Shown one piece after another: positions 9,254 to 16,568 of a DNA stretch of 33,381 nt (the first letter of the stretch is position 1; every line of letters begins with the position of its first letter). A program made the translations under genes and the position numbers. The DNA is taken from positions 1-33,381 of the forward strand of contig CAMDOO010000036.1 in the NCBI GenBank assembly GCA_945903545.1. The letters run 5' to 3'. Source of the stretch: Opitutus sp. GAS368. GTDB lineage: Bacteria > Verrucomicrobiota > Verrucomicrobiia > Opitutales > Opitutaceae. The notes under the pieces were generated by a model. The model did no database searches. It saw only the letters and a program-made list of their open reading frames with translations, and had not been told where the DNA came from.

Positions 9254-10473
9254 TGGGTTTTCGTTGCCACGACCGGCGCCTCGAACTGCGCCTGGGCGTC
9301 GAGCAGCAGTGCGGCGCGGGTCACGACCTTGTCGCCGGACGCGAGGCCGGTGATGACCTCGACGAGTTCGTCGCCGCGGCGCCCGAGGAGGAGCTTGCGC
9401 CGCTCGTAGCCGCCGCCGCCGAGTTCGACGTAGGCGACCGGGCCGGAGCCGGAGTCGAGGATGGCGGACTTGGGAATGGCGAGCACCACGGGTGCGGGCA
9501 GCCTGACCCGGCCGGTCGCGACCACGCGGTGCGGCATGTAGAGGTGCTGGTCGTCGACCTGGAAATGAACGTCGTTGAGGTTGACGCGGGCCTTGGTTGA
9601 GCGGGTGGCCTCGTTGAAGTTCGGGTCGATGAAGGCGATCGGCTCGGAGATCGTCTCGCCCGGGATCGCGTCGGTCGTCACGTCCACCATCTGCCCGATC
9701 TGGAGCAGTGCGATGTCGGTCTCGTAGACATCGAACATGAACCACATCTTGGTGAAATCGCCGATCTCGACGATCCGGTCGCCGGCGGCGAGGTACTGGC
9801 CCTCGTAGGCAAAGCGGTCGATCACGGTGCCCTCGGCGGGGGAGCGCACGACGACGGTGGCCGAGGGCTGGCGGCTCTTCTCGAGGTCGGCGATGTCCTC
9901 GGCCGTCAGCCCGAGCACGAGCAGCTTCTCGCGGACCCCGGCAAGCTCGGAGGCGGGGAACACGCGGCCGGCGCCAAGGTGTTCGACGTAAGTGCGCTGG
10001 GCGGTGAGCATCTCGGCGCTGTAGATCGTGGCGACGGGCTCGCCCTTCACGACGGCTTGGCCGGTGTAGTTGATGTTGAGCTTCTCGACCCGGCCCGGCA
10101 CACGGGCGGCGAGCACCTTGTGGCGGGTGATGTCGTCCTCGACGCGGCCCGAAACCCGCAGGGTGCGCACCAGCGGCTGGCGGGTAACCTCGGTGGTGGC
10201 GACGCCGATGGTGGTGATCTGCGACGGGCTGAGCGCGATGGTGCCGGCGGGCAGGGAGGCGGCGTCGGTGGCGCTGCGCGCGACGAGGCTCATGCCGCAG
10301 ATCGTGCACTTGGCGGGTTGGTCCGACTTGATCCACGGGTGCATCGGGCAGACGAAGACCTTCGCTGTCGCCTCGGCGGCGTGATCGTGGGCGGCGGGGC
10401 GCAGCGCGAGATAGGCGGTGCCGCCGAGGGCGGCCGCGGCGAAGAGGGCGACAGCGAGGACGGGAGTTTTCAT
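9250..10473 (-). CDS. cusB: CusB-type periplasmic adaptor with metal-binding domain
   Basis: A 407-aa membrane fusion protein linking CusA to an outer-membrane channel. Residues 4-24 form a signal/anchor helix. Next is a heavy-metal-binding domain with CPMHP (42-46) and CTICGM (56-61), common in CusB homologues outside E. coli. Then come the lipoyl/barrel halves (GRVEKLNINYTGQAVVKGEP near 120-145; AEGTVIDRFAYEGQYLAAGD near 215-235), with a helical hairpin between them. The start at 10473 is chosen because it yields the signal helix; upstream codons run through a repeat into the previous gene. Its stop overlaps the cusA start. A REP pair fills the 116 nt to the upstream lipoprotein gene, which probably belongs to the same transcript. 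Confidence 0.93.
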   Translation of the reverse strand: MKTPVLAVALFAAAALGGTAYLALRPAAHDHAAEATAKVFVCPMHPWIKSDQPAKCTICGMSLVARSATDAASLPAGTIALSPSQITTIGVATTEVTRQPLVRTLRVSGRVEDDITRHKVLAARVPGRVEKLNINYTGQAVVKGEPVATIYSAEMLTAQRTYVEHLGAGRVFPASELAGVREKLLVLGLTAEDIADLEKSRQPSATVVVRSPAEGTVIDRFAYEGQYLAAGDRIVEIGDFTKMWFMFDVYETDIALLQIGQMVDVTTDAIPGETISEPIAFIDPNFNEATRSTKARVNLNDVHFQVDDQHLYMPHRVVATGRVRLPAPVVLAIPKSAILDSGSGPVAYVELGGGGYERRKLLLGRRGDELVEVITGLASGDKVVTRAALLLDAQAQFEAPVVATKTQ

Positions 10474-10501
10474 GGGCGGTATAATGGATGGGCGATTGGC
10501 C

Positions 10502-10570
10502 GTAGGAGCGGCTTTACGCCGCGATCTTCCGGTCGCTCGGGTCAGTCGCGGCGTAAAGCCGCTCCTACAG
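10502..10570. repeat. REP pair, family A, within the cus operon
   Basis: GTAGGAGCGGCTTTACGCCG (from 10502) and its inverse (10546-10570) enclose about 21 nt. The pair sits between the cysteine-rich lipoprotein gene and cusB, on the presumed polycistronic mRNA, where such hairpins can change mRNA half-life or relative expression. Confidence 0.8.
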
Positions 10571-10589
10571 CTAATAAACCGGCCGGCGA

Positions 10590-10961
10590 TTACTTCTTCG
10601 CTTTCGCGGCGTCGATCATCGCGAGGAATTTGGCCGGGTCCTTCTTGAAGTCGGGGAGGCAGTCGCTGCAGCAGAAGCGGACCAGGCGGTCGGGCTGGCC
10701 GGCGACGCGCCACACATGGTCCAGCGTTGGCCCCATCGAGCCACCGAGCTTGTCGGAGGAGACGACGCAGGTCTGCATCGGGTAGGCGGCGATCTCCTTG
10801 GCGAGCCATTCAGGAGCAGCGGCGGTCTTGGCGACGAGGAGTTCGCCGGCCGCGGCGACGGTCGCGGTGGTCTTGGCAGGGGCGACTTCCGACTTGGAGC
10901 AGCCGACGACGGTGAGAAGAGCGGCGGCGAGGGCGAGGGGGAGCAGGGAGCGAAGGTTCAT
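10590..10961 (-). CDS. Cys-rich YHS/TRASH-like metal-binding lipoprotein
   Basis: A 123-aa lipoprotein. Residues 1-21 form a signal peptide with lipobox VVGC (Cys21). After an Ala/Thr-rich spacer comes a small cysteine domain: AAYPMQTCVVSSDKLGG (C65), then VRFCCSDCLPDFKKDPAKFL (C97, C98, C101) and a Lys-rich end. This resembles YHS/TRASH-like domains in which Cys residues bind soft metals. It is the first gene before cusB and cusA on the same strand, so I infer a periplasmic copper-binding protein feeding or buffering for the efflux pump. The divergent promoter box at 10984-11009 lies 22 nt before its ATG. Confidence 0.8.
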   Translation of the reverse strand: MNLRSLLPLALAAALLTVVGCSKSEVAPAKTTATVAAAGELLVAKTAAAPEWLAKEIAAYPMQTCVVSSDKLGGSMGPTLDHVWRVAGQPDRLVRFCCSDCLPDFKKDPAKFLAMIDAAKAKK

Positions 10962-10983
10962 GATTATGATGGGTGGTTGCAGG

Positions 10984-11009
10984 GATATATCCCGCTCCCG
11001 GTTAAATCC
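10984..11009 (-). promoter_or_regulatory. 26-nt divergent promoter box, cus side
   Basis: Read on the minus strand: GGATTT, 2 nt, CCGG, 3 nt, CGGGATATATC. It matches the plus-strand box at 11180-11205 at 21 of 26 positions, each pointing into its own operon (Cys-rich lipoprotein-cusBA here). Shared divergent elements of this kind fit a common sigma factor, most simply the ECF factor encoded at 11942. This is inference from position and similarity. Confidence 0.6.
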
Positions 11010-11013
11010 CTCG

Positions 11014-11166
11014 GACTATTTGACCGCGGATTTAACGGATTACGCGGATTTGGGAGGAGATGGGCTGCTTGAGGTACGATTCGGGGATGACTCGGCCGAG
11101 GCCTAGTCCCAGGGGATCATGGCTGAATCCGTGTAATCCGTGAAATCCGCGGTTAAAAACTGCCCT
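11014..11166. repeat. MITE-like inverted repeat
   Basis: Left part TTGACCGCGGATTTAACGG (from about 11019) and right part CCGTGAAATCCGCGGTTAAA (about 11137-11156) are inverse copies; the interior is unique. The right end GGTTAAAAACTGCC matches that of the element at 4883-5113. It separates the two divergent metal operons and leaves both promoter boxes just outside it. No coding capacity is seen. Confidence 0.65.
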
Positions 11167-11179
11167 GAGATTTTTTGCG

Positions 11180-11205
11180 GGATTTTGCCGGTGCCGGGAT
11201 ATATC
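11180..11205 (+). promoter_or_regulatory. 26-nt divergent promoter box, sigma-operon side
   Basis: GGATTT, 2 nt, CCGG, 3 nt, CGGGATATATC, ending 6 nt before the ATG at 11212. If GATATAT acts as the -10 region, transcription would begin at or very near that ATG, giving a leaderless or near-leaderless message. It is the partner of the box at 10984-11009. Confidence 0.6.
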
Positions 11206-11211
11206 AGGGTA

Positions 11212-11526
11212 ATGAAGACGAACATGAATGCCCCTGAATCGGATGGTGCTCTCTCGCAGGCCATGCAGGCGTGGGAGGTCGCGCCCCGCCGCGATCCCGG
11301 CTTCCGCGCCGCGGTGCGGGCCCGGCTGGCGGCGCCCGGTGGAGTGAGTTGGATGGAGTATCTGCGGCTTCATGCCGCGCCAGTGGCGGCCGCATGCGGA
11401 CTGGCGCTCGTCGCGGGCGGCTGGATCGGGCACAAGGAGGCAACGGCGCGGACCGCGGCCGACCGCGAGCAGCTGGCCGAGGGTTATGTGCGGGCACTTG
11501 ATGCGCGGACGATGCCGATGCCATGA
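11212..11526 (+). CDS. CnrY-like one-TM anti-sigma protein
   Basis: A 104-aa membrane protein. The cytoplasmic part (1-50) has the pattern LSQAMQAWEVAPRRDPGFRA, then VRARL, typical of short anti-sigma domains in which a W-x-V-x-P segment precedes an amphipathic helix. One membrane helix follows (HAAPVAAACGLALVAGGWIG, about 51-70), then a short periplasmic tail ending YVRALDARTMPMP. ATG at 11212 lies just after the 26-nt box; an ATG at 11224 is an alternative, and the in-frame ATG at 11140 lies inside the repeat. It overlaps the sensor gene by ATGA. Order and sizes match cnrY-cnrX-cnrH, where CnrY tethers and blocks the sigma factor. The assignment rests on context and pattern. Confidence 0.7.
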   Translation: MKTNMNAPESDGALSQAMQAWEVAPRRDPGFRAAVRARLAAPGGVSWMEYLRLHAAPVAAACGLALVAGGWIGHKEATARTAADREQLAEGYVRALDARTMPMP

Positions 11527-11945
11527 GGAACCTGCTCTACACGGCGATCCTGGCCCTGGTCATCGGCGCGGCGGCGACGGCGGGTTTCTATTTCTCGCAG
11601 CGCGATCCCGAGTTGAGCCGCGCGGCGCGAGCGCAGGACGCGATGACGTGGCTGCGGTTGGAGTTTCACCTTACGCCCGCGCAGGAGACCGCGATCACGA
11701 AACTGCAGAGCGAGTACGCGGTGGTGTGCACGGAGCATTGCCTGGCCATTCTTGACGCCCGCAAGCGTGCGGCCCCGGAACTCGCGGCGCTGGAGCAGAC
11801 CTGCACCGACTCGATGCGCAAGCATTTCACCCAGGTCGCAGCACTGATGTCGCCGGGCGAGGGCGAGCGTTACCTCAAGGAAGTCCTGCCGCGGATCGAC
11901 CGATTCGCGCACGCCGCCTCGCCCAACGTGGGGGTGACGAATTGA
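11523..11945 (+). CDS. CnrX-like periplasmic heavy-metal sensor
   Basis: A 140-aa protein with an N-terminal membrane anchor (residues 4-24) and a helical periplasmic domain of the Spy/ZraP/CnrX class: WLRLEFHLTPAQETAITKLQ, then a second helix with C69-x2-H72-C73, and a third with C94-x3-M98-x2-H101, followed by M109 in ALMSPGEGERYL. CnrX itself senses Ni/Co with His, Glu and Met; the added cysteines here fit a soft metal such as Cu(I). Start ATG overlaps the upstream stop and its TGA overlaps the TTG start of the sigma gene, so the three are translationally coupled. Family membership is fairly sure; the metal is inferred from residues and from the divergent cusBA genes. Confidence 0.85.
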   Translation: MRNLLYTAILALVIGAAATAGFYFSQRDPELSRAARAQDAMTWLRLEFHLTPAQETAITKLQSEYAVVCTEHCLAILDARKRAAPELAALEQTCTDSMRKHFTQVAALMSPGEGERYLKEVLPRIDRFAHAASPNVGVTN

Positions 11946-12493
11946 GCGAGGACGCCGAACTCATGCGCCGGGTGCAGGCCGGCGACGAGGCGGCGTTCGG
12001 GCAGTTGATGGAGCGCTGGGAGCTGCCCGTGAAGGGCCTGCTCGCGCGGCTGCTGCAGAACGTGTCGGAGGCGGAGGAGCTGGCGCAGGATACCTTTGTG
12101 CGCGTGTGGCAGCAGCGGGGGAAATTCCGCGCCGGCGCGGAGTTTCGTCCGTGGGTGTTTGCCATCGCGGTTAACCTCGCACGCCACCGCCTGCGCTGGT
12201 GGCGTCGCCGCCCGGTGGTGTCGCTCGACGCGTGGACCGAGACCGGTCGCGACGTCGCCAGCGGGGGACTTGCCCAGGGCCCGGCCCTGGAGCGCTCCGA
12301 ACGGGCTGAGTCCGTGCGGCGCGCCATCGCGGACCTGCCCGTGGACCTGCGCGAGGCGCTGGTGTTGTCGGAGTACGAGCAGCTCTCGCATTTGGAGATT
12401 GCCGCCGCGACCGGCGGCACCGCGAAGGCCGTGGAATCGCGGCTCTACCGCGCCCGGGCGTTGCTGCGGAAGAGCCTCGCGGGACGGATCTGA
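11942..12493 (+). CDS. ECF sigma factor (CnrH-like position)
   Basis: A 183-aa sigma-70 family factor: region 2 at about residues 1-80 (ELMRRVQAGDEAAFGQLMER, ELAQDTFVRVWQQR, RPWVFAIAVNLARHRLRWWR) and region 4 at about 120-178 (IADLPVDLREALVLSEYEQL, KAVESRLYRARALLRK). The linker is 35-40 residues. The start is TTG at 11942 in the overlap TTGA; an ATG at 11964 would cut the first helix and is less likely. With the anti-sigma-like and sensor genes upstream it forms a cnrYXH-type module: metal binding to the sensor would free this factor to transcribe its own operon and, through the shared box, the divergent cus operon. The last step is inference. Confidence 0.9.
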   Translation: MSEDAELMRRVQAGDEAAFGQLMERWELPVKGLLARLLQNVSEAEELAQDTFVRVWQQRGKFRAGAEFRPWVFAIAVNLARHRLRWWRRRPVVSLDAWTETGRDVASGGLAQGPALERSERAESVRRAIADLPVDLREALVLSEYEQLSHLEIAAATGGTAKAVESRLYRARALLRKSLAGRI

Positions 12494-12512
12494 AATTTAT
12501 TTATCCGATGCC

Positions 12513-12869
12513 GTGATCCACGCCCTCGATCATCTCCAGATCGCGATTGCGGCGGGCCGGGAGGAGGAGTCGCGGAGGTTTTACCGCGACGTGCTTGGGC
12601 TGCCTGAGGTGCCGGTGCCGGCGGAGGTGGCTCATTTGGCGACGGCGTGGTTCGCCTGCGGCAACCTGCAAGTTCACCTCGGGGTGGATCCGGATTTTCG
12701 TCCGTCGAAGAAGGGACACCCGGCGTTTCTTGTCGCCGACCTCGCTCCGATGGCCCGGCGCCTGGAGCGCGCCGGCGTGCCAATCACGGCCGCCCCGCCG
12801 CTCGGAAACTTCAAGCGATGCTTTGTCAGCGATCCCTGCGGGAACCGGCTGGAGCTGATCGAGGGCTAA
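12513..12869 (+). CDS. VOC/glyoxalase-fold protein
   Basis: A 118-aa single-module pair of the vicinal oxygen chelate fold. It opens IHALDHLQIAIAAGREEESR with the first metal-ligand His, has RFYRDVLGLPEV, a central GHPAFLVADLAPMARRLERA and closes CFVSDPCGNRLELIEG with the usual DP-x-GN-x-LE motif and final Glu ligand. Start is GTG at 12513; the ATG at 12508 is out of frame. It begins 19 nt after the sigma gene on the same strand and might be co-transcribed. Substrate unknown (lyase, dioxygenase or thiol-transferase types share this fold). Confidence 0.85.
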   Translation: MIHALDHLQIAIAAGREEESRRFYRDVLGLPEVPVPAEVAHLATAWFACGNLQVHLGVDPDFRPSKKGHPAFLVADLAPMARRLERAGVPITAAPPLGNFKRCFVSDPCGNRLELIEG

Positions 12870-12896
12870 CTTCACGCCTCGGGGAACAAACGCTCC

Positions 12897-13382
12897 TCAG
12901 CGCAGCAGGCCCGGATTCCGCTGCCAGACGGCGTAGGTCAGGGCGGAGGCGAAGGAGACCCAAGCGAGGTAGGGCAGCAAGAGGGCGGCGGCGAGCGGGC
13001 GCACCTTGCGGAAGGTCGCGATGGTCGCGGCGATCAGCACCCAGAGCAGCAGCACCTCGGCGAAGGCGAGCGCGCCGCGTTTCCAGACGAAGAACAGCCA
13101 GGACCAGAGCGCGTTGGCGACGAGCTGCGTGAGGAACAGGGTCAGCGGCAGGGCGGCCGCGCGGAAACCCCGCTCGCGCCAGACCAGCCATGCGGCGAAA
13201 CCCATCATCAGGTAGAGGCAGGTCCAGACCGGCCCGAACAGCGCGGCGGGCGGGGCCCAGTCGGGTTTGACGAGCGCGGCGTAGAAATCGGCCGCGTTGA
13301 CCGAGGCAAAGGCGCCGAACGTCGCCGCGACAAAACTCACGCCGAGCCAGCCGCCGAGTCCGAGCAGTTTGGGTGCTTCCAT
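12897..13382 (-). CDS. tspO: TspO/MBR family protein
   Basis: A 161-aa membrane protein with five hydrophobic helices and the family's Trp- and Pro-rich first loop (ALVKPDWAPPAALFGPVWTC then LYLMMGFAAW). Further marks are LFLTQLVANALWSWLFFVWK and LPYLAWVSFASALTYAVWQRN near the end. Length equals the usual 150-165 aa. TspO proteins bind porphyrins and cholesterol-like ligands and act in stress or tetrapyrrole control. It converges on the VOC gene with 27 nt between stops and is preceded by a REP pair. Confidence 0.93.
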   Translation of the reverse strand: MEAPKLLGLGGWLGVSFVAATFGAFASVNAADFYAALVKPDWAPPAALFGPVWTCLYLMMGFAAWLVWRERGFRAAALPLTLFLTQLVANALWSWLFFVWKRGALAFAEVLLLWVLIAATIATFRKVRPLAAALLLPYLAWVSFASALTYAVWQRNPGLLR

Positions 13383-13478
13383 GGATCGGAAGGTGGGCCG
13401 CCTGCCGTCCGACGCAATGCCAGCTGCAGGTTGTGGATGGACCCGGGATGGGGAGGCATGCCGATCCTATGCGGTTGC

Positions 13479-13543
13479 CTGTAGGAGCGGCTTTACGCCG
13501 CGATCTCTGACGATCCTTTCGCGGGATAAACCCGCTCCTACAG
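13479..13543. repeat. REP pair, family A
   Basis: GTAGGAGCGGCTTTACGCCG (from 13481) faces a variant inverse unit, TCGCGGGATAAACCCGCTCC (13519-13538) plus TACAG. The second arm has GGGATAAACCC instead of GGCGTAAAGCC with pairing kept, as expected if hairpin structure is conserved. Confidence 0.8.
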
Positions 13544-13613
13544 GGAAGAGCGTCACGGTTGCGGACACTGCGCACTCGCCCGGGGCCGGACCGTTGGCCA
13601 GGTTGGACGTCGC

Positions 13614-14006
13614 ATGAAACAGCATCTCGCGCTGGTGGCGTTGGTGGTCCGGGACTACGACGAGGCGATCGCGTGGTACACGGGGAAGCTGGGCTTCATA
13701 CTCGTCGAGGACACCCCGCGCGGGGAGGGCAAGCGCTGGGTCGTGATTGCGCCGCCGGGCGCCAGTGAGTGCCGGCTGTTGCTGGCGCAGGCACGAAAAC
13801 CCGCGGAGCTGGCGGCGATCGGGCACCAAGGAGGCGGGCGCGTTTTTCTCTTCCTGCACACCGACGACTTTCACCGCGATCACCGGGAATACACGTGTCG
13901 CGGCGTGAAGTTCTGCGAGCCGCCGCGCGAAGAAGCGTATGGTATCGTGGCGGTCTTCGAGGACCTGTACGGCAATCGCTGGGATCTGCTGCAGCTGCGG
14001 GGATAG
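13614..14006 (+). CDS. VOC/glyoxalase-fold protein
   Basis: A 130-aa VOC-fold protein: LALVALVVRDYDEAIAWYTG then KLGFILVED in the first half, GGGRVFLFLHTDDFHRDH and FEDLYGNRWDLLQLRG in the second. The usual first His ligand is absent at the LALVALVV position and the last acidic ligand appears as Asp, so metal binding may differ from classic glyoxalase I. ATG at 13614; no strong ribosome-binding site is visible. It lies alone between two repeat-bearing spacers. Substrate unknown. Confidence 0.85.
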   Translation: MKQHLALVALVVRDYDEAIAWYTGKLGFILVEDTPRGEGKRWVVIAPPGASECRLLLAQARKPAELAAIGHQGGGRVFLFLHTDDFHRDHREYTCRGVKFCEPPREEAYGIVAVFEDLYGNRWDLLQLRG

Positions 14007-14150
14007 ATGTCGGGGCTGGGTGTGGTGTGGCCCAGGCAAAATGCCGGGCACTGTCCTGATTTGAAATCTTGGACCCACGGGTGACGTGGACTGCGGTCTT
14101 CGCCCAGCTTACGGCCCGACAAGCCGCTCCGCGCCTGGTTGAGATCAGAT

Positions 14151-14208
14151 GTAGGCCGGGTGCCCTCACCCGGCGATGATCCCATCGGGGTGAGGGCACC
14201 CCGACTAC
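14151..14208. repeat. REP pair, family B
   Basis: GTAGGCCGGGTGCCCTCACC (14151) with its hairpin faces CGGGGTGAGGGCACCCCGAC (14186) plus TAC. It is preceded by GTTGAGATCAGATGTAG, nearly the same as the GTTGAGATCATGATGTAG at 28790-28807 in the other family-B pair, so the two copies share more than the hairpins. It occupies the spacer (14007-14360) before the secreted-protein operon; nothing else is seen in that spacer except the bipartite motif. Confidence 0.75.
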
Positions 14209-14322
14209 ATTTCGACGGAAAGCGGAGGCGTCGACCTACCAAATCAGAACACGACCAAAGGCGGCTGGCGTTTGAGCAGAAGCGAGGGACCGCGAAAAAA
14301 ATCACATTGTGAATAAGTTTTC

Positions 14323-14351
14323 TGAAAGATTGGGGTGATTTTCTACGTTCT
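14323..14351 (+). promoter_or_regulatory. Bipartite motif, copy 2
   Basis: TGAAAGATTGGG, 8 nt, CTACGTTCT, then GGGGGGTGT and the ATG at 14361, which is clearly the true start of an exported protein. An A-tract (CGCGAAAAAAATC, ending 14303) stands 19 nt upstream. Because no other promoter-like sequence is seen, this is the best candidate promoter of the three-gene secreted operon, giving a very short leader. Confidence 0.55.
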
Positions 14352-14360
14352 GGGGGGTGT

Positions 14361-16568
14361 ATGCGCACCTCATGCTCACTCGGGTCGGTTCGGCGGTGGT
14401 TCTGGTTGGCGTTGCTCTTCGCGGTGATGCCGCTTTCGGCGCAGGTGGCGCGGGTCACCCACGCGCCGGAGATCGACGGCCGGGTGGAAGGCTCGATCCA
14501 GCAGCTGGCTGCGGACGATGTGACTCTTGAGGGCCCGGCCACGATCACGGGCGATCTGCTGGTGCCGGGTTCACCGACGGTGCGGGTCCATCGGCAGGCG
14601 CAGCTCGGGTCGACCGTGGCCGGGACGGGGGCGGCGGCGCCGTCGCGTTACACCGTCACGCTCAACGCCGGGGCCCAGTTGGGACGGCTGCGACCACGCA
14701 CCGATCCGGTGCCGTTGTCCGCGGTGACACCACCGCCGCGTCCGACTGGCCGGCGCGAGGTCACGCTCATCCGGGCCCGGCAAAGTGCGGGCGACTTTGC
14801 CACGCTGCGCGACTTGGAGATCAAGGGTGGGGTGGGCGACATCGCGGTGCCTCCGGGCGTCTACGGCGAATTCAAGGTGCACGGGCGCAATGCGCTGGTG
14901 CTCGGCGTGGCGGGGAGCAGGACGCCCGTGAAGTATGCGTTTCAAAAGCTGGAGCTGAAATCGAACGCGGACCTGCGCGTGATCGGCCCGATCATCCTGA
15001 CCCTGGATGATGGATGGGAAATCGACGATGCGATGGTGGGAGTGGCGGCGCATCCCGAGTGGCTGGAGATCCGGTTCGCCTCCGGAGGACTCGGGCTCAA
15101 GGAGGGGGCCCGCGTGTACGCCGAGATTCTTGTCCCCAAGGGCAGGGTCGAGATTGGCAATCGCGCTGAGTTCACGGGCGGGATTGAGGCGGCGCGCCTG
15201 ACCGTTCGGCGCAACGGGGTCCTGCGGCTGCAGGCGCCACCGGTCGTGAGGCCGCCGGCGGAACCGGCGCGGTTGCCTTACGCGACGAACTTCGAGGCTA
15301 GCCAGGGTTATGCCATGGGTCCCTTGCCCGGGCAGCAGGGCTGGGAGGCAACGCGAGGCTCGGCGACGATTGTCGCGGCCGGGCCGGCCGCCGATGGCCT
15401 GTGGTCCGTGGAAATCGGGGCAGGAGCGGAGGTGCGGCGGCAGCTCAAGGCGCCGACGCCACAGCCGGAAATCCTCTTCGCCGACCTGTATGTCCAGCCG
15501 ATGGCTGGCGCGACGGCGGAGGCAGGCAGTCTGGTTTCCATCGGTGGCGCGAAAGTAGGTATGCTTCGCGCGGGCACGGAAGCGCGGGTGGTCGGGTTGA
15601 TCCCGGAAGGCGCGGGCACGGCGTGGGAACCGGTGGGGCCCAGCTTGCCGGTGGATGACGTTGGCCGGGTGGGTCGCTGGGTGCGGCTGACCGCCCGCTT
15701 GGATTTTCCGCAGGGTCTCTGGGACCTGTGGGTGGATGGAAACTTGGTCGGCGCGGATCTGGCGCTGACCCTGATAGCGGGGATGCCGCCGGCTCCGGGA
15801 GCCCTTGTGGTCACGGGGCCGGCGGCTAACTCCGCTCGGCTGGATTCGGTCTATGTCGGCGCGGAGAATCCGCTTTATGCCGATACTGACCATGACGGGA
15901 TGAACGATGCGTGGGAGACGGCCAACGGGCTTGACCTCGCGAAGGACGATCGCGACGGGGACCGGGATGGCGATGGACTCAGCAATCTCCGCGAGTACCG
16001 GCTCGGGCTCCGTGCCGACCGACGCGACAGTGACGGGGACGGGATGTCGGACGACTGGGAACTGGCGCACGGGCTGGATCCCAGGGTGGCGAATTCACTT
16101 GAGGCCGATGCGGACCGGGACGGCGTGCCGGACGCCGATGAGTTCCTGATTGGCACCGATCCCGCGAAGGCGGACACCGATGGCGACGGCCTGCCTGACT
16201 TTTGGGAGGCGGTGAACAAACTGGCTCCCTTGTCGCCGATGGGTGCGGAGGAGGATCTCGACGGTGACGGGCTCACCAACCGGCAGGAGTTTGCGGCCGG
16301 CAGCGATCCGCGCGATTTCTACAACGGCGTGGAGCCGGTCACGGCGGCACTCGGCGGAGGTGCCACGAGCACCGACGACACCCTGACGATGAAGGTGACG
16401 CGTCCCGACGGATCGCCGTGGGCGAATGCGCCGGTGGAGTTCCAGGTCACCGACGGAGGCCGGCGGATCTCGGCGACGCGGGGCGGGCCGAGCTTTGGAT
16501 TTTTTGCGGAAGTGCGCGCGGACTCGAACGGGAACGCGCGGGTGTATCTCGAACCCTTGGTCCCATGA
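14361..16568 (+). CDS. Secreted protein with calcium-binding type-3 repeats
   Basis: A 735-aa exported protein. Residues 1-28 are a signal peptide (RRWFWLALLFAVMPLSAQ). Residues 30-300 are beta-rich and bactofilin-like in texture (PEIDGRVEGSIQQLAADDVT, ATITGDLLVPGSPTVRV). A concanavalin-like segment may span 305-500. About 507-650 carry repeated D-x-D-x-D-G loops (DTDHDGMNDAWE, DGDRDGDGLSNLREYRLG, DSDGDGMSDDWELAHGLDP, DTDGDGLPDFWEAVN), that is, thrombospondin type-3-like Ca sites. The last 80 residues look like a bacterial Ig-like domain (KVTRPDGSPWANAPVEFQVT). Its stop overlaps the next start (ATGA). I infer a cell-surface or secreted structural partner; similar proteins often stand before Rhs/YD-repeat genes, but none is present here. 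Confidence 0.8.
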   Translation: MRTSCSLGSVRRWFWLALLFAVMPLSAQVARVTHAPEIDGRVEGSIQQLAADDVTLEGPATITGDLLVPGSPTVRVHRQAQLGSTVAGTGAAAPSRYTVTLNAGAQLGRLRPRTDPVPLSAVTPPPRPTGRREVTLIRARQSAGDFATLRDLEIKGGVGDIAVPPGVYGEFKVHGRNALVLGVAGSRTPVKYAFQKLELKSNADLRVIGPIILTLDDGWEIDDAMVGVAAHPEWLEIRFASGGLGLKEGARVYAEILVPKGRVEIGNRAEFTGGIEAARLTVRRNGVLRLQAPPVVRPPAEPARLPYATNFEASQGYAMGPLPGQQGWEATRGSATIVAAGPAADGLWSVEIGAGAEVRRQLKAPTPQPEILFADLYVQPMAGATAEAGSLVSIGGAKVGMLRAGTEARVVGLIPEGAGTAWEPVGPSLPVDDVGRVGRWVRLTARLDFPQGLWDLWVDGNLVGADLALTLIAGMPPAPGALVVTGPAANSARLDSVYVGAENPLYADTDHDGMNDAWETANGLDLAKDDRDGDRDGDGLSNLREYRLGLRADRRDSDGDGMSDDWELAHGLDPRVANSLEADADRDGVPDADEFLIGTDPAKADTDGDGLPDFWEAVNKLAPLSPMGAEEDLDGDGLTNRQEFAAGSDPRDFYNGVEPVTAALGGGATSTDDTLTMKVTRPDGSPWANAPVEFQVTDGGRRISATRGGPSFGFFAEVRADSNGNARVYLEPLVP

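Noticed and set aside
9254-10336. Upstream in-frame extension of cusA
   Set aside because: It lies wholly inside cusB in another frame and is Arg/His/Pro-rich; the ATG at 9253 starts the conserved RND helix and overlaps the cusB stop.
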